DNA of 64,000 nt, from positions 26,163,001-26,227,000 of the forward strand of contig CM076948.1 of the NCBI GenBank assembly GCA_039566865.1. Direction: 5' to 3'. This document shows positions 24,447 through 37,700 of this stretch, in pieces. The notes below the pieces were generated by a model. The model saw nothing but the letters and a program-made list of their open reading frames with translations, was not told the DNA's origin and did no database searches. Position 1 is the stretch's first letter, and every line of letters starts with the position of its first letter. The DNA comes from Aurelia coerulea (lineage: Eukaryota > Cnidaria > Scyphozoa > Semaeostomeae > Ulmaridae). A program made the translations under genes and the position numbers.

Positions 24447-26237
24447 ATATTTATCAAATGGGGTGTTTATCAATGTTAATTTGCATGTGATCGCCCAGAT
24501 AGCTTAAAGATGAATTCTTGTCGCCCTATATCAGACTTTCCCTTCAACTGTGAATTTTTGGGGGTCTTGAGCTTTTTTCTCAGTCTTTTTGTGGAGGACC
24601 GAGCCTAAATGCTGTAAAAAAACGTGCGTGTTTACATGATGGAATTGACAGTTGGGGGGAGGGGTGATTTTGAAAAGAGCGCCGAGAATCTATTTACAAA
24701 GGATCATTCTCGATCTTCTTCGATCCTTTATATTTTGATATTTACGGGAAAAAAGCAGTTAGTCATTGCTTTTGATATTCACTACAACTTATGTGTAAAC
24801 AAAGTACTTCTTAATAACCAAAATCAGCGTCTAAAAAAGGCAACACCTTCTTCCAGATGACCATTTCATAAGTAAAATAATCCTCATTTCATCAGGTCAA
24901 AATAACCAGATTTTCAAACCCCTCGCGTTGTTTATAGCCATGAGATCTATGAACCAGTTACTGTTGCCAATACAACCGAACATTTTCCTGGGCATTACAA
25001 AGAGTTCTAAACCTTCCTTCAATTCGACATTAGGCTGTTTTAGCAACAAGACGCCAACGTCTTCGAAGACGGGGACGTTCAGGGGTTTTTGGAGCATTCC
25101 AATTTTCCATCCATTTTATCTCAAAAAGCTGCTCATAAAGAGGAATAGTCCTTGAAAATAGTTTGTGTTCTCGTGTCTCCATTGGTTGTGAATATGCTCA
25201 CATAGTTTTCACTTTCCATATCGACGTTCTATTTTTGGTGAGCGGCCTTCAAAAGTACACTTTTCAGGTTGTCGATTTCATAACAGAACTTACACAAAGC
25301 CCCAGGAGATTCACAAAAGTTTTGAAGTTGATTCCTCTTTGTAAATTACATCCTCGAACAAAAGAATTCTGCTGGCGTCTTCTCGGCTCACGTCTTCTTG
25401 CTAAAATAGCCTATTATACAACCTAGCCCTTGCTCTGACTCACAGCCGTAGAACCGTGCCCAATCGAAAAATATGCAATGAAATGATTGATACGAGATGC
25501 AGAATGTGAAATTATCTGCTTTCAGATGGAAGGTAAACAAACCAAACCAAACTTTATAAAAAGCTTGCTTCGTTTTTGATTTCACGAATGAACATCGAGG
25601 GGAATCTGCCTTTCTGCCTGAGGAAGCTAGAAACATCCTGAAGATCTTGCGTTGCTGATTATTAACATCGAAAAGCTGCTTTTTCCAAATAAGTCCTAGT
25701 TTCAAGTTTTATTTCGCTACTATGTAATTCATCCGTTTTTCATAGCATGTTTTCGTACGTTTTAAATGAAATTGTGTATAGAATTTGTGAAGATGCCATG
25801 TATCGTAATATATTATACATTCTTAAATAATGAACCATGCTGGTTTTAAATTGTTTAAAGTGACGATTATTTTGTCTAAAGTAGTATTATTAAATTTTGG
25901 TAGAAGTTTAGAATTCTCATTGGTTGAAATGAAGTTTAGTTTATCTCAAAAATCTCGAGTCTTTCTTAGGACTCCTGTACTTATCTCTCTTGGGCTTTCA
26001 TTCGAGTAAAGTAATCTCTACAAAGTAAATCCCTTCGGGAAACTACTTTCTGTTTAGAGGTTTCTTATACTTTTTCGATCACGGATCTCTAAATAACTTT
26101 CTCTGCGTCTAAGATACCCTACACACAAGAAATCTTCAAAAAGAAGCTATAATTGCTGCGAAGCGCGCATGCGCAAGCAGTCTTCTAGAGGGGTTTGATT
26201 GAGTGATTGAGGGCGGACAGTGGACCGTGGATTATCT

Positions 26238-27208
26238 TTAAAACAAGCTGTTAACGCTGTTAAGTAAGTGCTGCTCGTAGCATTGTTTGTAATAAAATTG
26301 TCCAGGCCATTTTTACGGTCCACAAAAATGACCACTAATAATACAAACTGTTACCAGTTGAACCTCTGAAGGACTGTTGTGGCTAACTGTTGTGCATCAT
26401 GTACTCTCAAGACTGGTTTCCATTCAAGGCAAAGTACAAAACCCCTTATTTCGTACAGAATGGAACGGGAGAACACTTTGTATGGTACCCTATTGTTTCA
26501 AGTTCCGGGGGAGGGGGAGGGTAACTTAAATTTACATGGTACGGGGTTGCGTGATTCAAAGCGTATAACTACCACCAATATATCCGGAAAAAATTCTGAA
26601 AAGCATACCCATAAATCTGGAAAATCTCTGAAAAGGATACTCCTGAAAATCTCAAAGAAGTATACCCATAAATCCGGAATAGCCGAAAATGTTGACCCAA
26701 AAATGAACTTTTAGCAAAAATCATACCCATAAATCCAGATAATGTAAAAAATCGTTGAAAACCATACCCATGAATCTGGACGAATGCTGATCAATGCAGA
26801 TAGAAGCAGATAATTGACAGTCAGGGCTAGTTACAAAGAAATTATCAAAGCTGGTGCTATTAAAACATTGAACTATTTTTACTTCAAAATGCCAGTGTTG
26901 ATCTTTGGAAAAATCAGAAAACCATACCATGAGTACCACCTGGGGAACAGAAAGCCTTGCAGTCCAAGAAAATACAAAACGAACTGACATTAATTAACTG
27001 TTCTTAAAATTGCACTTCATTTGAGTCTAATATCATTTTGAGTTTCTATGAATATTATTGTCGCATAATACAGTTTTGAAATTTGCAAACAGTTCTGTTA
27101 GTTCTTCAAAAATTGTTCCTGCCTCAGAAAAAACTGCAATTTAACTTGATTTTAGCACCGAAAACTCCACGCTATGAGCAGCACTTACTTAACTGCGTTA
27201 ACAGCTAG
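26238..27208. mobile_element. TIR element enclosing an ATACCC-rich core
   Basis: aagctgttaacgctgttaag..gtgctgctcgtagc at 26245 is mirrored by gctatgagcagcacttactt..gcgttaacagct at 27172-27208. The core holds irregular repeats of catacccataaatc.gga and a G-run (26505). No ORF of note. Confidence 0.6.
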
Positions 27209-27499
27209 TTTCAAAATATACTGAACCACTCTATTTATAAATAATTAATTCTACAAATCGATGCAATCAATTAAAAATTGTGAGAAATGTGACCTCGGTC
27301 TTCTAAGCAAAGCATCCTCACAAAAATCCTATTGATCCTATCTGATAAGTTCAACTTTAGAAAGCTCTAAATATTCACAGAGATTATTTACAATTTCATG
27401 TTTGGAGTATTGAAAATGATATCAAATTATCAAATGAGAAATTCATCGCTTTTTTGGCCTATTACGATAAGGCATCCGTTCACAATAAAATTTTGTGCG

Positions 27500-27925
27500 C
27501 AACAAGAACAGATTTGGTAAGACAATAGCACGAGTTGGTTTTGATTGACACCGCAATTCAAAGCGATTAGCGACTGCAGACAAAGGAAATTCTCTCAACC
27601 TTAATTCAAAACAAACAAAGCCGCAAAAGTTGCCATGAAACAAGTAGGGCAAACAGTCGCCTTGTGCAAGCGAAAGATGGTTTTTAAGAGAAGTTATGTG
27701 CTTATAACGAAAGGAGAAGGATGAACCTAAAGATCTGAAGAAGGATGAACCTAAAGATTTTGCTAATTTGATATAGAAGCCGAGCAGAAGGCATTGCAAA
27801 TCTCATATATCTAGGGCATAAATGAAACCCTACTCAGCGCCGGAACCAAATAAACAAAATCTTCCAGGCCTATCTTTAGAGTTATCTTTCTTCTTTCGTT
27901 ATAACATCTGTCCTTGTTATTGCGC
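27500..27925. mobile_element. family E fold-back (degenerate copy)
   Basis: The left arm aagaacagatttggtaagac..gcgattagcgactgcagac matches 13548. A shorter inverted right end lies at 27885-27921 (ttctttcgttataac..ctgtccttgtta). Confidence 0.65.
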
Positions 27926-28004
27926 GCTATTCCAAAGTGAAACAAAACCTTTCTCTGCTGGATACCATAATGTCTCATATCATAGACATCCAAGTCCCAT
28001 AGAT

Positions 28005-28325
28005 AGCCGGGGGGGTCACGTCAATAGGCGGATGACGGGGGTGTGTCATTTTCAATTGTAAAATCATACCCTATAATTTATGAATTCTTCAAAAACCATA
28101 CCTCAAAATTTACCGGCCTTTCAAAAAAGATACCCTAAAATTGTGACCAAAATTCGAAATTCTAACGAAGTACCTGAAATCAGATTAAGACACCCCAAAA
28201 TTTATGTTCATTTTTGATGTTACCAAAAATGAAACCCTAAAATTAATTTTCAGCCTGAAAAAAGGTACCCCAAAAAATGGCACCTCCCGTACTGGTACAT
28301 ATGGTAGTGACCCCCCCCCCCCCCC
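28005..28325. mobile_element. G-tract-bounded TIR repeat
   Basis: Starts ccgggggggtcac and ends gtgacccc(C)n, inverted. Between them are recurrent ataccctaaaatt / ccataccTcaaaattt units. Similar structure to 48895-49768 and to the core at 26505-26960. Confidence 0.65.
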
Positions 28326-28329
28326 CCGG

Positions 28330-28560
28330 GATAAAACCATAAATTATGAAGGTCTACAATATGGAAGCAAGCAGAACTCTGTAGCTTTTCTGGTTTAGGA
28401 TTTAGACATTTGATGACGGCATTGCCTTAAATTTAATAGATGCCACCATTTCGAAGCTAATCAAGATATCAAGAAATTTCCATGGCAGGTTTACAGCAAA
28501 AAGCCCTAACAGAATTTTACACCGACCTTTTTAAAGATTTGAGCCTATTTTATGATTTCA
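28330..28560. repeat. family J fold-back, fragment
   Basis: aaccataaattatgaaggtctacaatatgg..tctggtttaggatttagacatttgatga..ttttacaccgacctttttaaagattt. The full palindrome is at 46461-46985. Confidence 0.6.
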
Positions 28561-28712
28561 TTGAAAGCGAAAAAGGGATGTTCTTAGCTCGACAACGGGG
28601 TTGTGATAAAGAAATCAAATTCAGTTACTTTCCTTTATCTGCCTTGAAAGCTTCGCACGTCGGATTTCTTTCATTTTCTTAAACTCGGTATCGTCGGCAT
28701 TTATCCTCAGTA

Positions 28713-31700
28713 TCAAGTTCTCTTTTTCGGCGTTCCTTTCTTTGGAGTCTAAAATGAAATAAAACAATTCTTAACAATATTGTTAAATTATCATCTCATA
28801 CACTTAAAGGACAAGTTGGAATGATTGTTGATAAGATGAAAGATTACAATGTTGTGAATGGTGTGTAGTACTTTTTTCCAACCTTCTTTCTCTTTTCTCT
28901 GCGAAACTGCGCATTTCAATCTGCGAAATGAGCGAAATGACGTCATTATTTATGACGTCATTTCGCTCTCTTCGCCTTCGATTCGATTCTGTTTTCCCAC
29001 AGAACTCTCAAGTACTTTCCGAAATCACAATCGATCCTCCAAACCGAGGCTAGCCTTATCGCTTACTCTTACAAAATGGCGACGACATTGGGCCTAACTT
29101 ACGAAAAATGTTGCACGAATTCACAACAGAAAGAGATCGTACAACTTGGAAAGAACTCATAAGTGGTGTTCGGCAGTTGGTAAGGTTGCTTTTTTATATT
29201 AATTGTAGAAACCCTGGACTTGTCCTTTAAGTCAAACTCTGATGAAGATACAAGTGAGAGAGGCCTCAGTGTGCTAAATATCTTGTCCTCTTTGCATCCG
29301 ATTTTCTATTATATAGCTTTAACAGCACAGCTTTCAGAAATCACTATGTAATTATAAATCGTAAAAGAAACAAAGAAACGACACTTACATCTCCCCGTTG
29401 TGAGGATTCTGCATTATCAACTCGTTTCGTTGCTTGGCCAAGCTCGACATTACGCACTCTTGATGCAAAATCGAGACTGCAGAAAGTTTCTCCTGCGTTT
29501 TTCTTGACGGGAGCAACCTGCACTACCATCAATGTTTTTGAATCACCACCTGAGAAAATGAGAATGAAGAAGCTGACAGTGCGGCTTTTTAATAGTTTTG
29601 AACGTTTTCAAGACTAGGTGAGTCAGAAAAAACCCCCGGCGTTTGAAAGGCAATTGCTCCCTAAATATATAAGCAATGATATTTTGCAATATATGATTGA
29701 ATAGCTAACATGTTCAATTATTTTTAGAATTTTTCCTTAATGAAATCGGTCACACCCATCCGATTTTACAAGGGATATCTCAAAAAATGTTCCTTCGACA
29801 AACCTTCAAAAACGTGCTGAAACCATGAGCCAATTTCCCAAATATGTTTACCTCACAGCAATGACTGGAACAGGCTTTAGCACATGCTATCCTCTAGAGA
29901 TGATGAACGAATCTCCCCTATTATGAATATTTATTCAAAGGGATTTCATTCTCCCAGAGGGCAGAATACATGAATGTATGTAAGTGTCATCATTGTTAAG
30001 AAGGAACACAAAGGACAATTTTGCTGGTCGTTTTCACTCGTTTTTGCAGGTTTTCGAAAAGGGCTTTCTGCAGGAAATCTCCCAAATCGACGGGAAGGAA
30101 TGGCCGATTAAAGCCGGATGAATTATTGAGGCTAACTGCACATATCGGGAATAAAACATTGACAGTTTTCAATATTATTACTTTCTTAATCTTCAAGGCT
30201 TTTCTTATAATCTTAGTTCTTTCTAAAATTAGGAATTAGCGAGAAGTCACATTTCTTGACAGGACAAAAATTAAAAGCAAATGGCTTCTTGAAAATCATG
30301 TTGATTTTGACTTGCAATGCTCAGTATTGATGGGGAAGCATATTGACATTTGAAAAGTTTCCAGATCATCAGAAAGTAATGCATAGAAAAATATCATTTT
30401 AAAACTTCAATCATTGAAACACGGATAAAACTGAACCAATCACTGATAGTTTTTCAATAAGCTAACAGAATCTAGCTCCAGAAATTCTTCATTGTGATTG
30501 AGGATAACCCATTTTGAATCATGCCTGACTTATTTCACATCGAATGGCAAGCGTTTAAATATATCTTGTTGTTTACAGGAAGACTTTAAACGTTGCAATG
30601 AAGCTACTTGTCAATAACTTACCGAGTGATCCTTGTAAGAGATAAGTTAACTTTGAATTTCGGTATGGTATATGAGTACTTTTACTCTTCAGAGCTTGAA
30701 TTACATCGCCCAGCGATGATAAACTCTTGTTGATGTTTTGAGCCTCTTTCATTCGTGCTCCTTCGGCACCTGATTTCGAAACTCGTTCTGAGCCTGCCAA
30801 GTCTACCAAGTTTAGTCTCCCTGAAAAGAGGTTGGAAGAATAAGATGAGTTTTTCGAAGTTTTTTGGCGGTCAAAGATCACATCAGCAGGATGTAGCCTG
30901 AAATCAGGCTCAGGACGGGGCATGCAAGCTCCTTCGGTAATTTTAGCATCATAGACAAGGCCTCTAATGAGTTTGATCTACAGTATTACCCCGCCACTAA
31001 GAAACTGACTTATAAGAAACTGCAGCCTGCCAGATGGCACCATGGGCATTGGCCAACATTTGGTTTGATATAACATTTGCATGATATTTATATGAAATCA
31101 CACAGCCTGGTTTTATAAAATGAGTTTCTTAGTGGCGGGATAATACTGTATTGGTTTGTGAAAATTTACTGTTAGCACAATGAGGTAGGGGGAAAATAGA
31201 TTTTTTACAGCATTTTGGTAGTGAGGCCTAAAAATAGGGAAAAGTCGCATTTTTCTCAACAACTTATGTCAAGGATTGTAGAAAACTACGATAACTAGTA
31301 TCTTCTCGCAAGAATATTTCTAAACTTATTCCATTCTTGTTATTGTTTCTCTTAAATATTTTCTATTTCTTAAAAATCAAAGCTTAACCTTTTTAAACAG
31401 ATTTCTAAATTCTTAATGTTTTTATTTATTTCATTTTGATAGACAAAGGAACTATTAGCCATTCTGAAAAGAATCAGAATCGAACAACGTTTTTCTACAT
31501 TTTGTAGAGTTGTCGAATGTGCACAATACTGATAGAAGCTCTAACGCCACTCGATCGAACATCGCGTATAAAAATGTATAAAAATAACACTCAATCCAGG
31601 CTCTCTCGTAGAATAGCTAAAAGTTTTATTTCGGCTAATTTAGCTATACCCACTTCAGTTCAAATGACCATACCCTTGGGAAAACATCTTTTTACCTGTT

Positions 31701-34700
31701 GGTACCCGCATCACACTTTTCATGATACAAAGTTATTAAATTATATGAAAAGAAAGTTTCCACACGAGGCCAATCACGTGACTTGAAATGGACCCAGGCA
31801 ACAGTAGCTGAAATTGTCTATTGAAAGAGCCAGAGTCCTCCCATGGTCATTTGCAGACATGATACAATTTCAGGCTGTCCGAAAATGAAATTTGGCCTAA
31901 GCGGAAACCGTAGATCCAGCGTGAATAGTAGATGAACTAACAGAACAATTCACCAAAAGTAAAGCTTTTCTATCAGTTAAACCAAGGGCCTATAGGACGA
32001 GAGATTATAGTCGTCCCGTTGCAGTTAATTTCTAATGTTTGGTTTGAAAAAACTTACCTATGTGCTCCTTGGTGGTTTCTTCTTTCATAAATTTCTTGGT
32101 TTTGCTTTCTAAACGACAAATATCCCATCTTTTCTCAAGTTGAAATAAACAGCTTGCTCTGCCTACTGTTTCAGCAACGCCATTTTTAATTTATGGAGAA
32201 CTAACGAAAGTGAGATTAATCTCTGGCCAGCGTCGGAAGGAGGATGGGTGTGACATGCGCCGTTTCTTATTGTTTTTTCGTCTACCAAGGCCTGTAACCC
32301 AGTCACTACCATATATAGAAGCGTGTCCTGACACCTCTCAATTTTGATTGGTTGCTGTATTGTTGCGCGGGCTTTTCAAACCGAATGAAGGTAACGAGCC
32401 ATGGACATGTACATTGCAAATGGCCGCCAACGAGGTGGCACGATCAAACAGTTCATTTCTACTTGAGAAAACATGTGATTTATGTCGTTTAGAAAGCAAA
32501 ACCAAGAAATTTATGAAAGAAGAAACCCACCAAGGAAAACATAGGTAAGTTTTTCAAACCAAACATTAGAAATTAACTGCAACGGGACGACTATAATCTC
32601 TCGTCCTATAGGCCTTGGTTAAACTACTGCAGTTTGGATCCATGGTTTCCGCTTAGGCCGAATTTGATTCTTAGACAGTCTGTATGTCCAGTGTGCCCGC
32701 GAAGGACCCTCGCTCTTTAATTGTTATTTCATTGAGCTGAAGAAAAGAAAGAAGCATATTTACCCATGGTTTTCGTTCCAGTATTTTTATTGATACCCAC
32801 AACTTTGATGACAAGGACAGCGTGAGAACGACTTGAGTATTCATTCATATTCGTGGATGCGGTGGAGCGATTTTTATGCCCTAATGAGAAAACCTAGAAG
32901 AAAGACAATTTAGGATTACATAAATGGAATTTCATAGGTCATAGGATTTCAATCGGTTAAGTGTGAGCATAGGGTTCAAATCTTTCAAATCTTTAAAAAG
33001 GTGGGTGTAAAATTCTATGACATTTTGCTTTGAATTAAATTGCTTGAAAGGAACTTATGGTACTTTGCTGTAAACTTGCCATGGACATTTTTTGATATCT
33101 AGATTTTTTCAAAATTGTGGCGATTTGTCCATTTTTGAAAAAATTCATGGAAAATGTTCGTAAATCGTAAATCCTAAACCAATAGAAGAAAAATGATATA
33201 ACATTCAAGAAAACCATAGTTTATGAAGGTCTACAATGTAGTGGCAAGCAGATATCTGTAGCTTGTCTGGTTTAGGACTTAGACATTTAGACATGAACCT
33301 CTGCATGAAATAGATACTTAAAAGTTCACTCAAATAACCTTACCCTATGCACATCCTCGACATTCTCAACGTGCACTTCTTCCAGTCCAGGCACATGGAC
33401 CCCCTCTTTGCCTTGCTTGATGTCCAAAGAGTTGACTGGATTGGCTCCCAGAAGATCTCTTATCGATTCGTTGTAAATCTCCAGGAGACTCATTGATATC
33501 GAATAATTCCAATCCAGCCTCTCTTGGAGATCGTTGAAGAGTAACTGGAGTGCACGGGGGTTTATGCCTGGATTTTCCGCCGTTCCCTGTGAACGGAGAG
33601 AAATTACTAAATTCAAAACTTTCTCCAACATAGGGCAATTCCTTTATAAATGGCTTCACTGAATACAGCAAGAAATGTAGTAATGAATTGGGAACAACAT
33701 TTTTTGGATTTGAATAACGGGCCTTACGCAATGTGATAATTTCAGTGTGATCATTACATTATGAATATGAAATAAATACTGGGTGCCCAGAAAATTTCCT
33801 CTGCCATAAATCAGCAAACACTTGTCACACTGCCTCAAACAAGAGCTCAAATTCAAAGCTGATGACAGACAAATGAAACTGTGTAAAGACCTAAAAAATC
33901 AAAACTACAGCTCCTCCACAACGGCCACACAAACGGGATGGGACACAATTTTTTGGGACAACCTGCAGGAACGATTTTTCAAACGCCGGAACATTTGTCC
34001 GACTCGCCTGCTGTATAGCATAATAAAACCATGGGTTGTTAGAAATCACAATTATGTTTCCGTATATATGCTGCTGCTGCGGAAAATACAATTATTTCTG
34101 CGGAGGAGATTATGCTAGCTACAGCAGCCACACAAGCGAGACACAATTTTTTGGGACACCCTATGTATACATGAGCTGAAATATATTTGAAATATGAAAG
34201 AGCGTATTAGACAAATTTATTGAGCTTACTTCCATGGTAAAGGTTTTTCCACTGCCTGTTTGCCCATAAGCGAATATACAGACATTATAGCCATCGATAC
34301 AAGAAGTTACGAGCGATTGAACTTCGTTGAAAACCTTTATAGAAAAAAAGTAAAATCGTTTAATGTGTCGATTCAGCCGCAAGCCAACTTTAGACTGCGT
34401 TGACAGGATGACAAACAATGACAAACATACTGTTTCTCCACCAAGAAAATGGGATAAATCAGGCATTGTATCCCTAGGGGACTATTCATTTAATTGTTAT
34501 TGCTAGGAAGCAAAACCTTCTTATAAAAAACGATCCCTTTCAGCCAAAATAGCTGGAACACCCTTGACGACAATGTCAAAAATGAGCCAACACTTTCGGT
34601 TTTCAAAAAGAGGATCAAACATTGGGCTGGAGACAAATGCACCTGCAAAATATGCCGCTAAATTTGTATGAAGTACATATATACCGGGTGACCCAGAAAA

Positions 34701-37700
34701 AAGTGACCCAACGCAATCTGTTATAGAAAAAAAGTAAGTGGTCAATTGAAATATTTCAAACGTCGTTCTATCACCAAAAGACTAGCCTACATTACGAGTA
34801 TTTTTCGAAATTCTTTTGAACACAGTAAAGTTCCTGAATTAAGGATTTTGATGAAAAGGGCAGGCGTGAAATGATCAAAAAATCATCAAAAACAGGGGAT
34901 CAATTTAAAGCTATTTCAGATCTTCAAAACAACGAAGAGCGTGTGTCATTTTGCCTGAGAATATTTTTAAATACCTAGGGACTATAAAATTGCTCTGAAG
35001 ACTTCCGACTGGGCTGCCTATTCCTAGGTTGAAATGAAACACGCTCCTCGTTGTTTTAAAGAGTTGAAATGGCGGTAAATCGATCCCTTGTTTTTGACGA
35101 CTTTTAGAGGATTTCGGGCAGGCCTTTTTCCTCGAAATCCTTAATTCTGGAAATTTACCGAACCGAAAAATTGCAAAAAATACTCAAAGCATAGGCTAGT
35201 CATTTAGCGACAGAACAACGTTTGAAGCATTTCAATCGGCCACTTACTTTTTTTTCTATAACAGACTGCGTTGGGTCACTTTTTTTTGGGTCACCCGGTA
35301 TAGATATGTATTTTACAGATATGTATTTTACAAGTCGACTGAATTTTGACCTCCACCTCCTTCCTCCACTCATGCCACAGAACCGCCCACTTTCCTGAAG
35401 ATACATGACATATGTGAATGGTGAGGCATATGCATTACTACAAACAAAAATATGACTGCAACAACCAAACAATCAGACAAAATTGACTGCAAATTGTCAT
35501 ACCTTAGAATACTGTTTACTGAAGAATAAACCAGACGAATTTCTAATTTGATTGGCAGGACGTTTTGCAACCATGACTACCAATAAGGCGTATGGAATAA
35601 TTTCCGAGAAGACAAAGCGATTTGCCTTTCTGAAGAATAGATTTCACACCTCTGAATGCACCCAATCAAATCAAAATAAACAGAGAACTAGAGAACACTG
35701 TGGTCGGCTGCGTTGAAGGAGTGAAATATATTCTTGAGGCTGTCAAAGCACATTGTCTTAAAGGGGCTCAGTCGTCAAACAGTAAACAAATCCGTAAACT
35801 CGCATGTGTCGGCGATTATCCATTGTTCATCCATTGTTCTCTGCAGTTTGTTTGATGGCTTCACCCAAGCCACAAAAAAGTGACCGTTAAAAATCCACTT
35901 ATATCCGAGCAATCGTAGAAGATATGAATGTTTGGTTTGTTCCTTAGTGAAGTACAAGGATTAATGCCCAAACAGCAACTTTCATTTTGAAAAAAGATAC
36001 GAAAATCCTGTGTGATATCAGGGCTTTCAATGGGACGCGCGCGATAGCGCGCGAGCGCGCAGGCACGCGCCCCAGTGGTGTCACGAGAGCGATAAATCAC
36101 GCGCGCAAATAACGCTTTTATTTATGATTGCTTATCATTATGAACAACTCCTTCATGAGTTAAAGATCAGTCGTTGACGATATAAATAGCGCGCGCAACT
36201 GAAATGACGTGCACGATTGACCGCTCGCGTCAAATTCTGAATGCGAAAGGCCTGTGATATCACCTTTCAAGAAACTGCAAAAATCATCGTTTTGTTTACA
36301 TTTTGACGACGGAGCCCCTTTAAACAGAACTGTATTCCTTGTTTTACAAAATTCAGCCTTGCTGGACCACGCAGTAAAAACGCAAGAAACAAAAGTATGA
36401 ACAAACCTCGGTTTGAGTTGAATTTGGCTTAAACACTCTGTCCACTTCGAACTCCTTGTTGTTGCCGCGATGTTCAACATTGATCACCGCATCGTCCTCG
36501 TCATCATATGAGATAATATTCGCAGACTGCTGACCGGATCCGTCCTCTTTTATGACAGGACGGACCCGGCAGAAGACTCGGATATTGCCTTTGAGTTCAA
36601 CTACTTGATTGAAGTATTTCTTTCTCAGCCGCATCTCTTTTCGATAACGCTCTACCAGGATCTTACTTCTGCTATCAATATCTGCAATGGCCTTACAAAT
36701 CTGGAATTTGAAAAGAATGATCATCACAAGATGCTAAATTTACCGGGTGAGTCAGAAAAAATGCACACATTTGAATTGTTGCTTCTCCCTAAATGTCAAA
36801 GAAATAATATTTTTCACTTCTATCATGAAACTCTTTACATCCTTTTCACCAGGTAAAAGCTTGTGATGGCAATGATTCATTGAAGACAATAGCGACGGGG
36901 GTTCTACAAATCGCACAAGCACTGGTTGAAAATACGTCTTTACTCCTTGTACCTTATGTAAGTGCGATGTTATTTTCTAATATATTCTTTTCAAAGCTTT
37001 AAAGAATGATTCGGATATTTTTTTAAAGTTTGGACACAGTTTTCTTTTTGACAGCTTATTGACCAAATCTTTAGCCTGAAATGAGTTATACTTGCATCGA
37101 ATTAACCAGATTTTAATCAAAGATCCGCACTGAATGCTTCAATAAGAAGTATCGCAAGCAAGAGAGTGGACGCAAAACTTTGGGATGTTTTTAAGGTAAC
37201 TTGGATAAAAATGTATCTTGCATTTTAAAGTGTAGTTTCTGTTGTACTTCAGATAAAAGATCGTTTTAACGTACGAGTAGATTATTCCACTTGCTAGATA
37301 CTACGAAAATTGAAATTTCTTGGGTATGATGTTTCAAGATTTGAAACAAGATCCTTATATTTCTGATGTCATATTTTTTTGATTCATCCTTAGGTGTTCC
37401 AGATGATGAAGCTACTTCTTTTTGTTGTAACTGATGGTCAATTGCCTGTTGAATATTGGGGTAATAAACTGAACGCTGCCAGGATATTGACTCATTTATG
37501 CAGGTATTGAATTCTCTTGCTTCTAGTTGATTTGCAAAATATTATATAAGATGTTGAATTCTTTTTAGATTTTTTCCTGGCGGAAATCGGTCACTCGGTT
37601 TAGATTTGACAAAAGAAAGTCCCTTCAAAAACCTACTAAAATCACCACCAAATTTCCCTAATATCAATACCTTACAGCAATGACTTTAACATATTTTAGC

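Larger units (their letters stand above)
24447..28712. other. convergent intergenic region
   Basis: Lies between the 3' ends of the plus-strand fusion gene and the minus-strand kinesin. It holds 3' UTR sequence at either end, an inverted-repeat element with an ATACCC-rich core (26238-27208), a copy of the GACAGATTTTGT fold-back family (27500-27925), a G-tract-bounded element (28005-28325) and a piece of another fold-back (28330-28560). No gene is supported. Confidence 0.6.
28713..36700 (-). other. KIFC3: motor-domain half of the kinesin gene
   Basis: The seven 3' exons encode neck and motor (residues 552-939). The acceptor for exon 32764-32893 is the ttcttctag at 32894 and not the nearer ctcattag, because only the longer exon supplies VFSLGHKNR, which the family requires. 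The penultimate exon could be read through to a stop at 29344, but the donor GAT|gtaagt at 29388 and an in-phase acceptor at 28749 (tttcattttag) give a better end. Confidence 0.8.

Noticed and set aside
31517..31786. 89-codon ORF
   Set aside because: Begins inside a family F MITE and shows no recognisable domain.
32881..32888. Acceptor ctcattag for the kinesin exon
   Set aside because: Using it removes VFSLG and breaks the phase with the preceding exon; the acceptor 13 bp upstream restores both.
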